Source: Mycobacteroides immunogenum (lineage in GTDB: Bacteria; Actinomycetota; Actinomycetes; Mycobacteriales; Mycobacteriaceae). From it: a stretch of 64,000 nucleotides of DNA. The notes below the pieces were generated by a model. It did no database searches, was not told the origin of the DNA, and saw only the letters and a list, made by a program, of their open reading frames with translations. Positions 17,612-27,135 of the stretch are shown here, in pieces (position 1 is the first letter of the stretch; every line of letters begins with the position of its first letter). The translations under genes and the position numbers were made by a program. Where the stretch lies: contig NZ_CP011530.1 of assembly GCF_001605725.1 (NCBI RefSeq), positions 5,208,001 through 5,272,000 of the forward strand, written 5' to 3'.

Positions 17612-18660
17612 TCGATCCCTCGGCATTTCGGTGTGTACTTCGCGACATTGCCATGAGTGGCGCGCCTGACGATTTCGGGCACCAGATCGTTGAGGCCCGG
17701 GAAGAATCCGTTGATGTTCAGCTGGCACGCGTACGAGTTGCCGTACGCGCCATCCTGGGTCGTGCGAGCAAGGCCCTTGAGCAGCAGCGGCAGGTTGGAG
17801 CCCAGGAAGGCGAACTGATCCTTGTTGGCAAGGATGTGCGCGGCGGTACCCGGCTCGCGGTAGACGAGTTCCTGCATCTGCGGGTAGACATTGTCGCCGA
17901 TGGTCTGGATGCGGCTCACCACGTGCGTTGCCGAACCGATCGAGGAGACCAGGCTCTGGCGCCGGTCGTCCAGCTCGCCGATCACGTTCTGGCCCTGAAT
18001 CACCAGCTGGTCCAGGTTGTCATTCTGCTTGGCGACATTGTCGAGAACGGTGTTGAGGTTGTCGATCAGTTGGCCCAGCGATTGATCGCGCCCGGCAAAG
18101 GATTTGGTGATCTCGGTGGTCTGCGCGACAACGTGGGCCAACGCACCGCGGTCACCGGCGAACGCATCGATGAGTCCATTGGACAGGTTGTCGACCTGCT
18201 TCGGGTCCAGGAGGGTGAACAGCGGTTCGAACCCGTTGAGCAGCGCACCGACGTCAAAGGACGGTTCAGTTCGCTCCACCGGGATGACACTGCCTTCGGG
18301 CAGCCGCTCGGGGCTGCCGTCGATACCGCGGGACAGTGAGATGTAGCGCTGACCGATGATGTTCTGGTAGGTGACGGCGACAATCGTGTTGCCGTACAGG
18401 TTCTGGTTGCTCTTGACCCGGAACTTGAGCTTGGCGAGTGAGCCATCCAGCTCGATCGAGTCAACACGCCCCACCCGTACACCCGCGATGCGCACATCGT
18501 CACCGACACGCACGCCGGTGACATCGGTGAAGATCGCGGTGTAGTTCTTGGTCGAGCCCGTGGTGTCACGGCGCAGGGTGCCGTAGACCAGCGTCGTCAC
18601 GCCGATCGCGAAAACGACGAACAACGACAGTCCGATCGCCGCGGCCCGGAAGTTCTTCAT
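17608..18660 (-). CDS. mceB: Mce family protein, MceB position
   Basis: 350 residues, with an N-terminal membrane anchor (MKNFRAAAIGLSLFVVFAIG). The MCE domain contains GVRVGDDVRIAGVRVGRVDSIELDGSLAKLKF. It ends with a Cys-containing tail (KYTPKCRGIE). The ATG overlaps the mceA stop (ATGA). Confidence 0.94.
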   Translation of the reverse strand: MKNFRAAAIGLSLFVVFAIGVTTLVYGTLRRDTTGSTKNYTAIFTDVTGVRVGDDVRIAGVRVGRVDSIELDGSLAKLKFRVKSNQNLYGNTIVAVTYQNIIGQRYISLSRGIDGSPERLPEGSVIPVERTEPSFDVGALLNGFEPLFTLLDPKQVDNLSNGLIDAFAGDRGALAHVVAQTTEITKSFAGRDQSLGQLIDNLNTVLDNVAKQNDNLDQLVIQGQNVIGELDDRRQSLVSSIGSATHVVSRIQTIGDNVYPQMQELVYREPGTAAHILANKDQFAFLGSNLPLLLKGLARTTQDGAYGNSYACQLNINGFFPGLNDLVPEIVRRATHGNVAKYTPKCRGIE

Positions 18661-20207
18661 CGTCCGCCTCCCTGGGCCGCGTTGGGCTGTACCGAATTGG
18701 GTTGGCCCGCATCGGCGGCCGGCTCATCCCGGCTGACCGAGATCGTCGTTCCGCGGGCCACCGGGCCGAGGAGCAGCTGCTGCGAGGTGCTCGCGTCGCC
18801 GCCCAGCGCCTTGCCGAGCTGCTCGCGCTCGACCGCGCTACCCACCGGTCCGACGTTTCCGCCGAACGACGCCGGCGCCACGCCGGCGGGTGCCGGGTTG
18901 GGCGGCGGACCGAACGGCGGCAGCACCGGGTTCGCGGCCCTGTCGACTTCCTGCGGGTTGGGACCCGCGCCGTGCAACATGATGTCGGCGGCGGGCGGCG
19001 GGAACATCGTCCCCGCCGGCGGAGCGATGTCCGGCGGCGGCTTGTAGCTGCCGGGCTGCAACACCTCGGGAATGTCGATCCACTGGCGGGTCTCGGGTGC
19101 CGTGGTGCAGCTCGGTCCGGCCAACTCGCCGTACCGCGGGCAGTCATCACGCACGTAAGTCCAGGCCGGGCTGAACGACAGGATGAGGTTCAGGCCGATG
19201 ACCTGGCGGCCGGGATCCCAGCCGTTGGCGAATGCGGCGTCAGACAATGCGCGAACCCGCGTTCCGATCGGGACGAACTTGTCGGCGTTCTGCGCGAGGA
19301 CACCGACCACCGGGGTCAGGTGGGTGCCGATACCGATCATCTGGTCGATGTGGTTGTCGATGGCGGTCGCGGTGGTCCCGGTGGTGTGCAACCCTGCCGA
19401 AAGTAAGCCGCGCACATCATCTTTCTTCTGCGCCAGGGTGCGCAGCGGCACCAGGGCGTTCTCCAGATTGTCCAGCAGTCGCGGCGACGTGGAGCTCAGC
19501 GCATCCGACACCTTCTCCAGCGCCGCGATCGTCGACGGATCGTTGGGGCTAGCGGTGACCATGGCGTTGAACTCGGTGAGGATTGCCCGCAGCCGCGCCC
19601 CGGAACTGAGCAGCTTGTCGCCGCGGCCCTGGGTCGCCTCGCCGAACACGCCGATCAGACCGACGGGCGGGTCGCCCCGCTGCCGTTCGGTGGCGGCGAG
19701 TACCTCACGCAGCTTGTTGGTGGTGGTCTGGAAGAGGACGGTCGGCAGCTTGGTGTCTTCGGTGATCACCGCACCGTTACGGACCGGGGCGCCGTCTCCG
19801 TTGTCTACCAGCTGCACTGAAGACACCGCGAACACATTGCTCGGGACCACCCGGGCGGTGACGGTGCTGGGAATCCCACTGGCGTGTTCGGGCTTCAGGT
19901 CGATGTGCACGATGTTCGGCTTGCCGTCTTCGGCGGGCGTCACCGAGGTGACGGCGCCGACGAGCATGCCGCGGAACTTCACGTCGGCACGCTCGGGCAG
20001 CCCGTCACCGACGTTCATGAGCTGCGCGTTGACCTGGACGGTGTCTTCCAGATAACCCTTGGACTTGGCGAGCAACAGTCCGGTCACCAGGCCCAAGATC
20101 GCCAGCACCGCAATGCCTGCCAACAGCAGGGCACGATCGGACCAGCCACGACCGCTTGCCGAGAACGAACCACCGCTCACGTCAACCACCGAACCTTGCG
20201 CCGGCAT
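18657..20207 (-). CDS. mceA: Mce family protein, MceA position
   Basis: 516 residues, the longest Mce subunit here. It has a membrane anchor at about 27-47. The MCE domain contains NVGDGLPERADVKFRGMLVGAVTSV. Residues about 320-516 form a Pro/Ala-rich low-complexity tail (PPPDIAPPAGTMFPPP; PPFGPPPNPAPAG). The start at ATG 20207 overlaps yrbEB by 26 bases; a GTG about nine codons later (20180) would begin just after the yrbEB stop and is a fair alternative. The other Mce genes are coupled by 4-base overlaps. Confidence 0.93.
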   Translation of the reverse strand: MPAQGSVVDVSGGSFSASGRGWSDRALLLAGIAVLAILGLVTGLLLAKSKGYLEDTVQVNAQLMNVGDGLPERADVKFRGMLVGAVTSVTPAEDGKPNIVHIDLKPEHASGIPSTVTARVVPSNVFAVSSVQLVDNGDGAPVRNGAVITEDTKLPTVLFQTTTNKLREVLAATERQRGDPPVGLIGVFGEATQGRGDKLLSSGARLRAILTEFNAMVTASPNDPSTIAALEKVSDALSSTSPRLLDNLENALVPLRTLAQKKDDVRGLLSAGLHTTGTTATAIDNHIDQMIGIGTHLTPVVGVLAQNADKFVPIGTRVRALSDAAFANGWDPGRQVIGLNLILSFSPAWTYVRDDCPRYGELAGPSCTTAPETRQWIDIPEVLQPGSYKPPPDIAPPAGTMFPPPAADIMLHGAGPNPQEVDRAANPVLPPFGPPPNPAPAGVAPASFGGNVGPVGSAVEREQLGKALGGDASTSQQLLLGPVARGTTISVSRDEPAADAGQPNSVQPNAAQGGGR

Positions 20208-21042
20208 CGACTCCCCACAACGCCATGGTGAGAAGCATGTTCACGATGATCACGACGGTGATGGCCGCGCGCATCGCATGCCCGGCGGCCACACCCACGC
20301 CCTCGGGCCCGCCCGAGGCGTTGAATCCGAAGTAGCACTGAATGGTCGAGGCAATCCACACGAACACGACGGCCTTGATCACCGAGTACACGACATCCGT
20401 GCCGCTCAGCATCATGGTGAAGTAGTGGTTGTAGGCACCGCCGATCGATCCGCCGCTGGAGATTCCAACCAGGAGGCGGCAGGTGATGTAGCTGATCACC
20501 AGGCACAGCAGGTACAGCGGAACCACGGCGACGGTGGAGGCCATCAGGCGGGTGGTGACCAGGTACGGGATGGGCCGGATCGCCAGGGCATCCAGCGCGT
20601 CGATCTCCTCATTGATGCGCTGCGCACCGAGCTGCGCGGTGAAGCGGCAGCCGGCCTGCATCGCGAACGCGAGGGCCGCCATCACGGGCGCCAACTCGCG
20701 TGTCGAGACCAGCGAGGAAATGAATCCGGTGGCCGGCCCCAGGCCGATGATGTTCAGCAGGTTGTAGGCCTCGATACCGATCAGGGCACCGATGGTCGCG
20801 CCCAGTACCGCGGCAACACCGACGGTCCCGCCGCCGGTGACCAACGAGCCATTACCCCAGGTGACATCGGCCAGTAGCCGAAAGAACTCCTTGGAGTAGT
20901 AGCGCAGAGCGTTCGGGATGGACGCGATGGCCTCCACGAAGAAGGCCAGCATGTGTCCGAGCCGGCGTATCGACTGCGCGATCCGATGCCCGGCGTCGAT
21001 GATCGGCTGGACGCCCTTGGGGCGGTAGGTAGAGATGGTCAC
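20182..21042 (-). CDS. yrbEB: YrbE/MlaE-type ABC permease B
   Basis: 286 residues with five or six hydrophobic segments. The MlaE permease motif runs FAMQAGCRFTAQLGAQRINEEIDALDALAIRPIPYLVTTR, in which the Glu-Glu-Ile-Asp-Ala segment contacts the Mkl/MlaF ATPase. It pairs with YrbEA nine bases upstream and forms the inner-membrane core of the Mce lipid importer. No ATPase gene is in the window, as usual for mycobacteria, where mceG is elsewhere. Confidence 0.95.
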   Translation of the reverse strand: MTISTYRPKGVQPIIDAGHRIAQSIRRLGHMLAFFVEAIASIPNALRYYSKEFFRLLADVTWGNGSLVTGGGTVGVAAVLGATIGALIGIEAYNLLNIIGLGPATGFISSLVSTRELAPVMAALAFAMQAGCRFTAQLGAQRINEEIDALDALAIRPIPYLVTTRLMASTVAVVPLYLLCLVISYITCRLLVGISSGGSIGGAYNHYFTMMLSGTDVVYSVIKAVVFVWIASTIQCYFGFNASGGPEGVGVAAGHAMRAAITVVIIVNMLLTMALWGVDAGARFGG

Positions 21043-21051
21043 GGTGCGCCC

Positions 21052-21918
21052 CTATATTCCGTGCCTGGGGAAGACCATGACGTAGACCTGGCTGACGAGC
21101 ACGTTGATCAGCATGAGCACCAGGATCGACTCGACGACCGCGGCATTGACCGAGTTGGCCACACCGGCCGGTCCGCCCTTCGTGGTCAGGCCCTTGTCAC
21201 AGGCGACGATCGCCACGATGAGTCCATAGAGGATTGCCTTGAGCAACGCCAGGACCAGATCGTCGACCCGGGTGAACGAGGCGAAGGTCGCCACGAAGCT
21301 TCCGGGTGCTCCGTGCTGGAAGTAGACGTTGAACAAGTAGCTCGCCAGGAAGCCCACAAAGCACGTGGTACCGGTGAGCCCGACACCCACGAGGACGGCG
21401 GCGGCGACACGCGGGACGACCAGACGCCGAATCACCGATACGCCCATCACTTCCATGGCGTCGATCTCTTCGCGCATGGTCCGCGACCCCAGGTCGGCGG
21501 TGATGGCCGAACCAACAGCGGAGGCCATCAGTACCGCGGCGACGAGCGAAGCGCCCTGCCGCACGATCGCGACACCACTTGCCGCGCCCGCCAGCGAGGA
21601 AGCACCGACCTGGCCCGCCAACAGAGCGAACTGGATTGAGAGCGTAACGCCGATCGGGATGGCCACCAGCAGCGTCGGCACCACGGCACTGCCTGCCATG
21701 AACGCGCCCTGGTGGATGAACTCCCGCCAGGGGAAGGCACGCTGAGCGATGTCCGTGAACATGTACTGCATCGTCCGCACACCGAGGACGATCTGGCTGC
21801 CCGCGGTTTCCACCGCCTGCACGGGGTGCTTGCGTACGTACTCTTTAAGGGCACCCGAGACGGCGTCGCGCGACGGTGTGGCCGGCCGCGCTGGGCTTGT
21901 TCCCTCGAATGTGGTCAT
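21052..21918 (-). CDS. yrbEA: YrbE/MlaE-type ABC permease A
   Basis: 288 residues from ATG 21918 (MTTFEGTSP); codons upstream in frame are Arg/Cys-rich and unlikely. The permease motif SAITADLGSRTMREEIDAMEVMGVSVIRRLVVPR is clear. It is the first gene of the mce operon yrbEA-yrbEB-mceABCDEF-mas. A 361-base gap precedes it, likely holding the promoter. Confidence 0.93.
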   Translation of the reverse strand: MTTFEGTSPARPATPSRDAVSGALKEYVRKHPVQAVETAGSQIVLGVRTMQYMFTDIAQRAFPWREFIHQGAFMAGSAVVPTLLVAIPIGVTLSIQFALLAGQVGASSLAGAASGVAIVRQGASLVAAVLMASAVGSAITADLGSRTMREEIDAMEVMGVSVIRRLVVPRVAAAVLVGVGLTGTTCFVGFLASYLFNVYFQHGAPGSFVATFASFTRVDDLVLALLKAILYGLIVAIVACDKGLTTKGGPAGVANSVNAAVVESILVLMLINVLVSQVYVMVFPRHGI

Positions 21919-22279
21919 CGGGCGCTCACCACCGAACGCATCGAATGCCCCAGGGCAACACGTCCGCGTGCTGGCTGACCCACGTGATGCCCTCTCGTCC
22001 AAACCTCTCGGGCCCACTATCTTCGCTGGTCACAGAGAAAGCAGGGCCCGAACTGAGCAGTAACATAACACCTGACTGACGTGATGTACACATCGTCGTA
22101 GATCACGATGAGATTTTCGCCACCCTGTACTGGGCGGTGTCTAAACCATTGACAAATCGCAGGTCGCGATTTCATTGGGCAAGAATGGATATCACATCTG
22201 CCACCTTGCTGTTACTACGCCTGGTGGGGTACAGGCCGACATGCCCTGCACCCGTCACCGCGGCGCCACCCCGAATTGG
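21919..22279 (-). promoter_or_regulatory. Upstream region of the mce operon with inverted repeat
   Basis: This 361-base non-coding region lies between the MaoC gene and yrbEA, both on the minus strand. It contains the 7-bp-arm inverted repeat AAATCGC-AGGTC-GCGATTT at 22154-22172, about 235 bases upstream of the yrbEA start, plus a more AT-rich stretch (22070-22170) expected for a promoter. No terminator hairpin was identified after MaoC. No fadD5-like or GntR Mce regulator gene lies beside it. Confidence 0.5.
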
Positions 22280-22726
22280 TTACGCGATGTAGCGCGAAAT
22301 CGACTCCGCCACACAGGCTGGCTTGTCGGCACCTTCGATCTCAACGGTGGTCACGATGGTCACGTCCACTGCGCCCGCTTTCTGCTCGATGTTGGTCACC
22401 TCGGCCCGGGCCCGCAGCCTCGATCCCACCTTGACGGGATTGATGAATCGAACCTTGTTGTAGCCGTAATTGATTCCCATGGAGATGTTGTCGACGCGGA
22501 TCAGCTCGAACTGAAAGTGCGGCAACAGCGACAATGTGAGCAGTCCGTGTGCGATGGTGCCCCCGAACGGACCGTCGGCGGCTCTTTCCGGGTCGACGTG
22601 AATCCACTGGTGATCGCCGGTCGCATCGGCGAAGGTGTTCACGCGCTCCTGATCAATCAGCAACCAGTCACTGGTGCCCACCTCGCCGGTGGTGATTTCG
22701 TCGATTCCGTTGAAGATCTTGGACAT
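22280..22726 (-). CDS. MaoC-like (R)-specific enoyl-CoA hydratase
   Basis: 148 residues, single hotdog domain. The hydratase-2 motif DATGDHQWIHVDPERAADGPFGGTIAHGLLTLSL carries the catalytic Asp and His. The size and motif match the mycobacterial HtdZ-type proteins, so it probably hydrates enoyl-CoA to (R)-3-hydroxyacyl-CoA. Its ATG sits at the stop of the quinone oxidoreductase gene (one base shared), so it is cotranscribed. Confidence 0.92.
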   Translation of the reverse strand: MSKIFNGIDEITTGEVGTSDWLLIDQERVNTFADATGDHQWIHVDPERAADGPFGGTIAHGLLTLSLLPHFQFELIRVDNISMGINYGYNKVRFINPVKVGSRLRARAEVTNIEQKAGAVDVTIVTTVEIEGADKPACVAESISRYIA

Positions 22727-23691
22727 TACGGCACCAACACCATCTTTCCGTACACCTTGCCGTCGGCGAAGTCCTGCAGGGCCTGACGGCCTTCCGACAG
22801 GGGGATCCGCGCGCTCACCGGCGGGCGCATCCCCTCGGCCACCAGCTTTTCCAGCCCGGCCTGCGTCTCATACAGATAGTCAGAATGCGTGCGCAGGAAC
22901 TCGCCCCAAGCCACGCCGATCAGCGAAGCATTGCGCAGCAGTAGGCGATTCACCTTGATCGTCGGTATCCCGCCGGCAGCGAACCCGACGACCAGTAGGC
23001 GGCCTTCTGAGGCCAGCGTGCGCACCGCATCGTCAAACGCGGGTCCTCCGATCGGGTCGACCACCATGTCGACGCCGACACCGCCGGTCGCCTCGCGCAC
23101 GGCCTTGGCCCAGCCCTCTTCCAGCGGCAGCACGATATCGGCCCCGACACTCTTGACGAATTCTGTTGCGGCAGTCCGATTGACCACGGCGATGACCTTG
23201 GCACCCATGCCCTTGGCGATCTGGATTGCCGCGGTCCCGATACCACCGGCGGCACCGAGCACCAGCACCGTCTCACCCGCCCGTAGCTGACCCCGGCGGG
23301 CGAAGGCGAAATACATGGTGTGGTAGTTCGCGATGAGCGCGACGGCCTCGGCGTCATCCAGCTGTGGCGGCGTCGGCAGGATGTTGGACGGCGCCACCGC
23401 GACACGTTCGGCATATCCCCCAATGAAATTGAAGGCCATCACGCGGTCGCCGGGATTGATGCCGGAACCCTCGGGCGCTGACCGCACCACCCCCGCGGTC
23501 TCGATTCCGGGGACGAAGGGGGGCTCCATTTTCAGCTGGTACTCACCCTTGGTCATCAGGTAGTCGGGAAAGCAGACTCCGGCGGCCTTGACGTCCACGA
23601 TGACAACGTTGGGGCCGGCGCCCGGTGTCTCCACATCGGTGTACACCAGCCCTTCCGGACCCGACAGCGACTGCGCCTGGATCGCTTTCAT
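22726..23691 (-). CDS. Quinone oxidoreductase (MDR superfamily, zinc-free)
   Basis: 321 residues. The MDR N-lobe has PPFVPGIETAGVV and the Rossmann motif is VLVLGAAGGIGTAAIQIAKGMGAKVIAVVN. No zinc-binding Cys cluster is visible, so it is a QOR-type NADPH enzyme. From memory it corresponds to Rv0149 of M. tuberculosis. ATGA overlap with the SDR gene upstream. Confidence 0.92.
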   Translation of the reverse strand: MKAIQAQSLSGPEGLVYTDVETPGAGPNVVIVDVKAAGVCFPDYLMTKGEYQLKMEPPFVPGIETAGVVRSAPEGSGINPGDRVMAFNFIGGYAERVAVAPSNILPTPPQLDDAEAVALIANYHTMYFAFARRGQLRAGETVLVLGAAGGIGTAAIQIAKGMGAKVIAVVNRTAATEFVKSVGADIVLPLEEGWAKAVREATGGVGVDMVVDPIGGPAFDDAVRTLASEGRLLVVGFAAGGIPTIKVNRLLLRNASLIGVAWGEFLRTHSDYLYETQAGLEKLVAEGMRPPVSARIPLSEGRQALQDFADGKVYGKMVLVP

Positions 23692-24554
23692 GCGAGCGAA
23701 GGGGGGCCGGCCTTGGTGACGGTGGAGAGATCCTCGATCTCACTCCACCGCACGGCGACCTCATCAACTGTCGGCGGCGAGGCGAAGGTGGCACCGGCGT
23801 TCTCGAACAGCGCCACGCGCTGCACCTTGCCACCACCCACCACGAAAACTGACCCGTTGTCGGCACTTTCCTCCGTGCATAGGTATCCGACGACCGGCGA
23901 TACGAATGCCGGCGGCAGCTGGTCCAGCACTGCCTCGGAGGCGATATCGGCTGTCATGCGGGTAGCAGCGATCGGCGCGATCGCGTTGGCGTGGATGTTG
24001 TACTTGGCACCCTCCAGCGCGAGGGTGTTGATGAGCCCGACGAGGCCGAGCTTGGCCGCGCCATAGTTGGCCTGGCCGAAGTTGCCGAACAGACCGCTGG
24101 TCGAGGTGGCGACCACGATCCGGCCATAGCCCTGCTCACGGAAATGCGGCCAGGCCGCACGGGTGATGTTGTATCCGCCGTACAGGTGAACCTGTTGTAC
24201 CGCATTCCAATTGTCGTACGTCATCTTGTGGAACGTGCCGTCCCGCAGGATGCCGGCGTTGCTCACCACACCGTGAATGGCCCCGAACTCATCGAGAGCG
24301 GTCTTGACGATGTTGGCCGCACCCTCTTCGGTGGCGACGCTGTCGTAGTTGGCCACCGCCCGGCCGCCGGCGGCCTTGATCTCATCGACCACACCGTCGG
24401 CCATCGCCGATCCGGCACCGGACCCGTCGCGGGCGCCACCCAAGTCGTTGACGACCACCGAGGCACCCTCACCGGCGAGAGTCAGCGCATACTCGCGGCC
24501 CAGCCCCCCTCCGGCTCCGGTCACGACAATTACCCGGTCTTGCACTCCCGGCAT
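23688..24554 (-). CDS. Short-chain dehydrogenase (HSD17B4/Rv0148-like)
   Basis: 288 residues, beginning MPGVQDRVIVVTGAGGGLGREY with the TGxxxGxG nucleotide motif. The catalytic Ser-Tyr-Lys site is ATSTSGLFGNFGQANYGAAK. It has the C-terminal extension typical of the (3R)-hydroxyacyl-CoA dehydrogenase domain of multifunctional enzyme 2. From memory it is very close to M. tuberculosis Rv0148. Beside a MaoC hydratase, it would supply the next step of an R-specific beta-oxidation. It is the first gene of the SDR-QOR-MaoC unit. Confidence 0.94.
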   Translation of the reverse strand: MPGVQDRVIVVTGAGGGLGREYALTLAGEGASVVVNDLGGARDGSGAGSAMADGVVDEIKAAGGRAVANYDSVATEEGAANIVKTALDEFGAIHGVVSNAGILRDGTFHKMTYDNWNAVQQVHLYGGYNITRAAWPHFREQGYGRIVVATSTSGLFGNFGQANYGAAKLGLVGLINTLALEGAKYNIHANAIAPIAATRMTADIASEAVLDQLPPAFVSPVVGYLCTEESADNGSVFVVGGGKVQRVALFENAGATFASPPTVDEVAVRWSEIEDLSTVTKAGPPSLA

Positions 24555-24566
24555 GCAGAACTCCTA

Positions 24567-24596
24567 TTCACTTGACACTTCATTGGGTTGAGTGAA
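24567..24596. promoter_or_regulatory. Inverted repeat TTCACT-N18-AGTGAA upstream of the SDR gene
   Basis: Six-base arms at 24567-24572 and 24591-24596 flank an 18-base spacer, 13 bases upstream of the SDR start and just after the aldehyde dehydrogenase stop region at 24610. It may be an operator for the SDR-QOR-MaoC unit; short arms and long spacing make it weak. Confidence 0.25.
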
Positions 24597-24609
24597 ACTA
24601 AAAGCTTTG

Positions 24610-26028
24610 TCACATAAGCTTTTTCATCAGCTTCAGGTTCTTCTCCAGGTACGGCGGGTACGGAAGTTTCAGATCCATCTTGGTGCTCTTGTACAGCGTG
24701 GACTTCAGATGGCTGAACTCATCGAAACCGGCCTTACCGTGGTAGGCGCCCATACCGCTGGCGCCCACGCCACCGAACGGCAAGTTCGGGATCACGGCGT
24801 GATACAGCAGATGATTGATCACCGTGCCGCCCGCGGGGACGTCGTCGATGAACCGGTTACCCGTCTTCTTCGATTCGGTAAAGGCATAGGCCGCCAAGGG
24901 CTTCGGCCGCGAATTGATGAAGTCAATGGCGTCATCGAGCGAGTCCGCCGTCAGCACCGGCAGGATCGGCCCGAAGATCTCGTTCTGCATCAGAGGCTCG
25001 TCCGCGCTCGGATCGACCACGATCGTCGGCTCGATGGTGAGCGCGGAAGCGTCGGAACCGCCGCCTGCCGCAACCTCTCCCTCGGTCGCCGCCAGGTACC
25101 CGACCAGCCGATCGAACTGCCGCTGGTTGACCACCCGCAATCCCTTGGATTCCTTGTCGGCCTGGAACTCCGCCCACGCGGCCGCGATCTTCTCCACCAG
25201 CTCGTCACGAACTGCCGCATCAACGAGCACGTAGTCAGGAGCCAGACAAACCTGACCCGAGTTGAGCCCCTTCATGTACCCGATGCGGCGGGCGGCCACC
25301 TCGATGTTGGCATCGGCCGCGACGTAGACCGGCGACTTGCCGCCGAGCTCCAGCGCGACCGGGGTCAGATGCGGCGCGGCACCTTCCAGGATGCGCTTGC
25401 CGATCTCGGTACCGCCGGTGAAGAGCGCCTTGTCGAATCCTTGGGCCAGCAGCTCCTGCGTGACCAATCCGTCGCCCTCGACAACCACCACGGCATGCGG
25501 GTCCAGGTATTGCGGAATGAGCTTGGCCATCAACGCCGACGAGGCCGGTGCGATCTCCGAAGGCTTGATGGCCACCGTGTTGCCCGCCGCCAGTGCACCG
25601 ACTACCGGCCCCAGCGTGAGGTACAGCGGGAAGTTCCAGGCGCCGATGACCAGGACCGTGCCGTATGGCTCCGGTACCGACCAGGCCTTCGCCGGCTGCT
25701 GCGCCAGCGGGAGTCCGCGCACCCGCTTGCGCCGCATCCAACGGCGCAGATTCTTACGGGCATACACAACTTCGACGACCGAGCCGACAACATCGGCGAT
25801 CCAGGCCTCCGCCGAGGAACGGCCCAAGTCATCGTGCAGTGCGGTGGCGATGGCGGCTTCGTTCTCGGAGAACAGCCGCTCCAAGCCGACAAGCTGTGCC
25901 TTGCGCCAGTGGTAGTCGCGAGTGCGGCCGGTCGCGAACGTCTCCCGCAGACCCCGCACGATCCCCGGGATGCGTGAGGGCTCGGACGCAGCGTGCTGGT
26001 CGGCAGGCGTAGAGATCTCGGTGGTCAT
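24610..26028 (-). CDS. Aldehyde dehydrogenase (class 3/fatty aldehyde type)
   Basis: 472 residues from ATG 26028, selected by the good ribosome site GAGAGGA six bases upstream. Catalytic residues are visible: Cys261 in SGQVCLAPDY and Glu227 in LELGGKSP; the cofactor region is WNFPLYLTLGPVVGALAAGN. The C-terminal KLPYPPYLEKNLKLMKKL tail fits ALDH3-type, NAD(P)-dependent, fatty aldehyde oxidation. From memory it corresponds to Rv0147. It lies 55 bases upstream of the SDR gene on the same strand. Confidence 0.93.
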   Translation of the reverse strand: MTTEISTPADQHAASEPSRIPGIVRGLRETFATGRTRDYHWRKAQLVGLERLFSENEAAIATALHDDLGRSSAEAWIADVVGSVVEVVYARKNLRRWMRRKRVRGLPLAQQPAKAWSVPEPYGTVLVIGAWNFPLYLTLGPVVGALAAGNTVAIKPSEIAPASSALMAKLIPQYLDPHAVVVVEGDGLVTQELLAQGFDKALFTGGTEIGKRILEGAAPHLTPVALELGGKSPVYVAADANIEVAARRIGYMKGLNSGQVCLAPDYVLVDAAVRDELVEKIAAAWAEFQADKESKGLRVVNQRQFDRLVGYLAATEGEVAAGGGSDASALTIEPTIVVDPSADEPLMQNEIFGPILPVLTADSLDDAIDFINSRPKPLAAYAFTESKKTGNRFIDDVPAGGTVINHLLYHAVIPNLPFGGVGASGMGAYHGKAGFDEFSHLKSTLYKSTKMDLKLPYPPYLEKNLKLMKKLM

Positions 26029-26135
26029 ATCCGTTCCTCTCGATAGCAGGCTCAGCATTGAGCGCATCTCCGCAGGTCACGCAGGTGTGCGCGGACTAGC
26101 GGTGGCAGCTAAGTGAGCTGTATCACCGATGGTAA

Positions 26136-26147
26136 CCAACTAGTTGG
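26136..26147. promoter_or_regulatory. Perfect palindrome CCAACTAGTTGG upstream of the aldehyde dehydrogenase
   Basis: This 12-bp perfect palindrome is in the 156-base gap between the aldehyde dehydrogenase start (26028) and the methyltransferase stop (26185). It lies about 110 bases from the ALDH start. The context and symmetry suggest a repressor site; no regulator gene is adjacent. Confidence 0.3.
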
Positions 26148-26184
26148 GGCCTGAGAACCCCGCACCCCTGAGCGCCACGCCCGG

Positions 26185-27135
26185 TCAACCGTTGAGCTTG
26201 GCCTCGATCAGGATGTTCCCGCGCAGGTCCTCTTCGACGTAACCCGGCCGTCCCGCTTCGGCCATCGCCACCTCAGCGGGTACCGCGCGCACCGTCCATC
26301 CGCGTCCGGCCAGCCACTGAGGAACGTCGGTGCGGTTCTCGTCGTGGTACATCAGTGATCCGACGTCGAGGGACTCGCCGTCCATCCCCGCCAGCTTGCG
26401 CGCCCTGTCAAAGTGTTCGCGCATCTTGCTGCGGAATTCTTGCCGCTTGTCGTTATCGGGTCCGACAGCTTCCACCGCGATCCTGCTGCCCGGCGCGCTC
26501 TGGTCCAGGATCAGCTCGAAGAGCCGATCCTGCGCCTCGGTCGGCAGATACATGAGCAGGCCTTCGGCCAGCCATGCCGTCGGTTCCGCGACATCGAATC
26601 CCTCGCGCTGCAATGCGGCCGGCCAGTCCTGTCGCAGGTCGACGGGTACCTCACGGCGCAGGCACGCGGCGCGCACGTCATGCTCGTCGAGGGTTTGGCG
26701 CTTGTATTGCAGCACCAGCGGCTGATCGATCTCGTACACGGTGGTGCCGGTCGGCCAATCCAGCCGATAGGCGCGTGAATCGAGCCCCGCGGCCAGGATC
26801 ACCACCTGGGTGATGCCCGCACGCGACGCCTGTTCGAAGAACCCGTCGAAGAATCTGGTCCGGACCGCCTGGTAGTCCACCGCGTACTGCATGAGGCGAT
26901 CGGCTGCCGGATCCAGCTCTGCCAACTGCTGGCGCAGACCGTCGCTGGCGATCACCGACCAGGCGCCCGACCCCGCACGTTCCACCAGCAGCTGCGCGAA
27001 GGGGTCCTTGATGAGCGGTGTCGCACTGCGGGTTTCGGCAGCACGTGCGGCAGCCACCATTACAGCGGTGGCGCCTACGCTGCTGGCGATATCCCAGCTG
27101 TCGTCGTCGGACCGTGCGTTCGCGGTGTCGGTCAT
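26185..27135 (-). CDS. SAM-dependent methyltransferase, LCM-like family (copy 5)
   Basis: 316 residues with family motifs RSDDDSWDIASSVGATAVMVAAARA, VVILAAGLDSRAYRLDWPTG and YEIDQPLVLQYK. It overlaps copy 6 by ATGA. With copy 6 and the ALDH-SDR-QOR genes it matches, from memory, the M. tuberculosis Rv0145-Rv0149 gene order. Substrate unknown. Confidence 0.93.
   Translation of the reverse strand: MTDTANARSDDDSWDIASSVGATAVMVAAARAAETRSATPLIKDPFAQLLVERAGSGAWSVIASDGLRQQLAELDPAADRLMQYAVDYQAVRTRFFDGFFEQASRAGITQVVILAAGLDSRAYRLDWPTGTTVYEIDQPLVLQYKRQTLDEHDVRAACLRREVPVDLRQDWPAALQREGFDVAEPTAWLAEGLLMYLPTEAQDRLFELILDQSAPGSRIAVEAVGPDNDKRQEFRSKMREHFDRARKLAGMDGESLDVGSLMYHDENRTDVPQWLAGRGWTVRAVPAEVAMAEAGRPGYVEEDLRGNILIEAKLNG

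Noticed and set aside
18226..18236. GGTTCGAACCC resembling a tRNA T-arm
   Set aside because: It lies inside mceB, and no acceptor or anticodon arms surround it.
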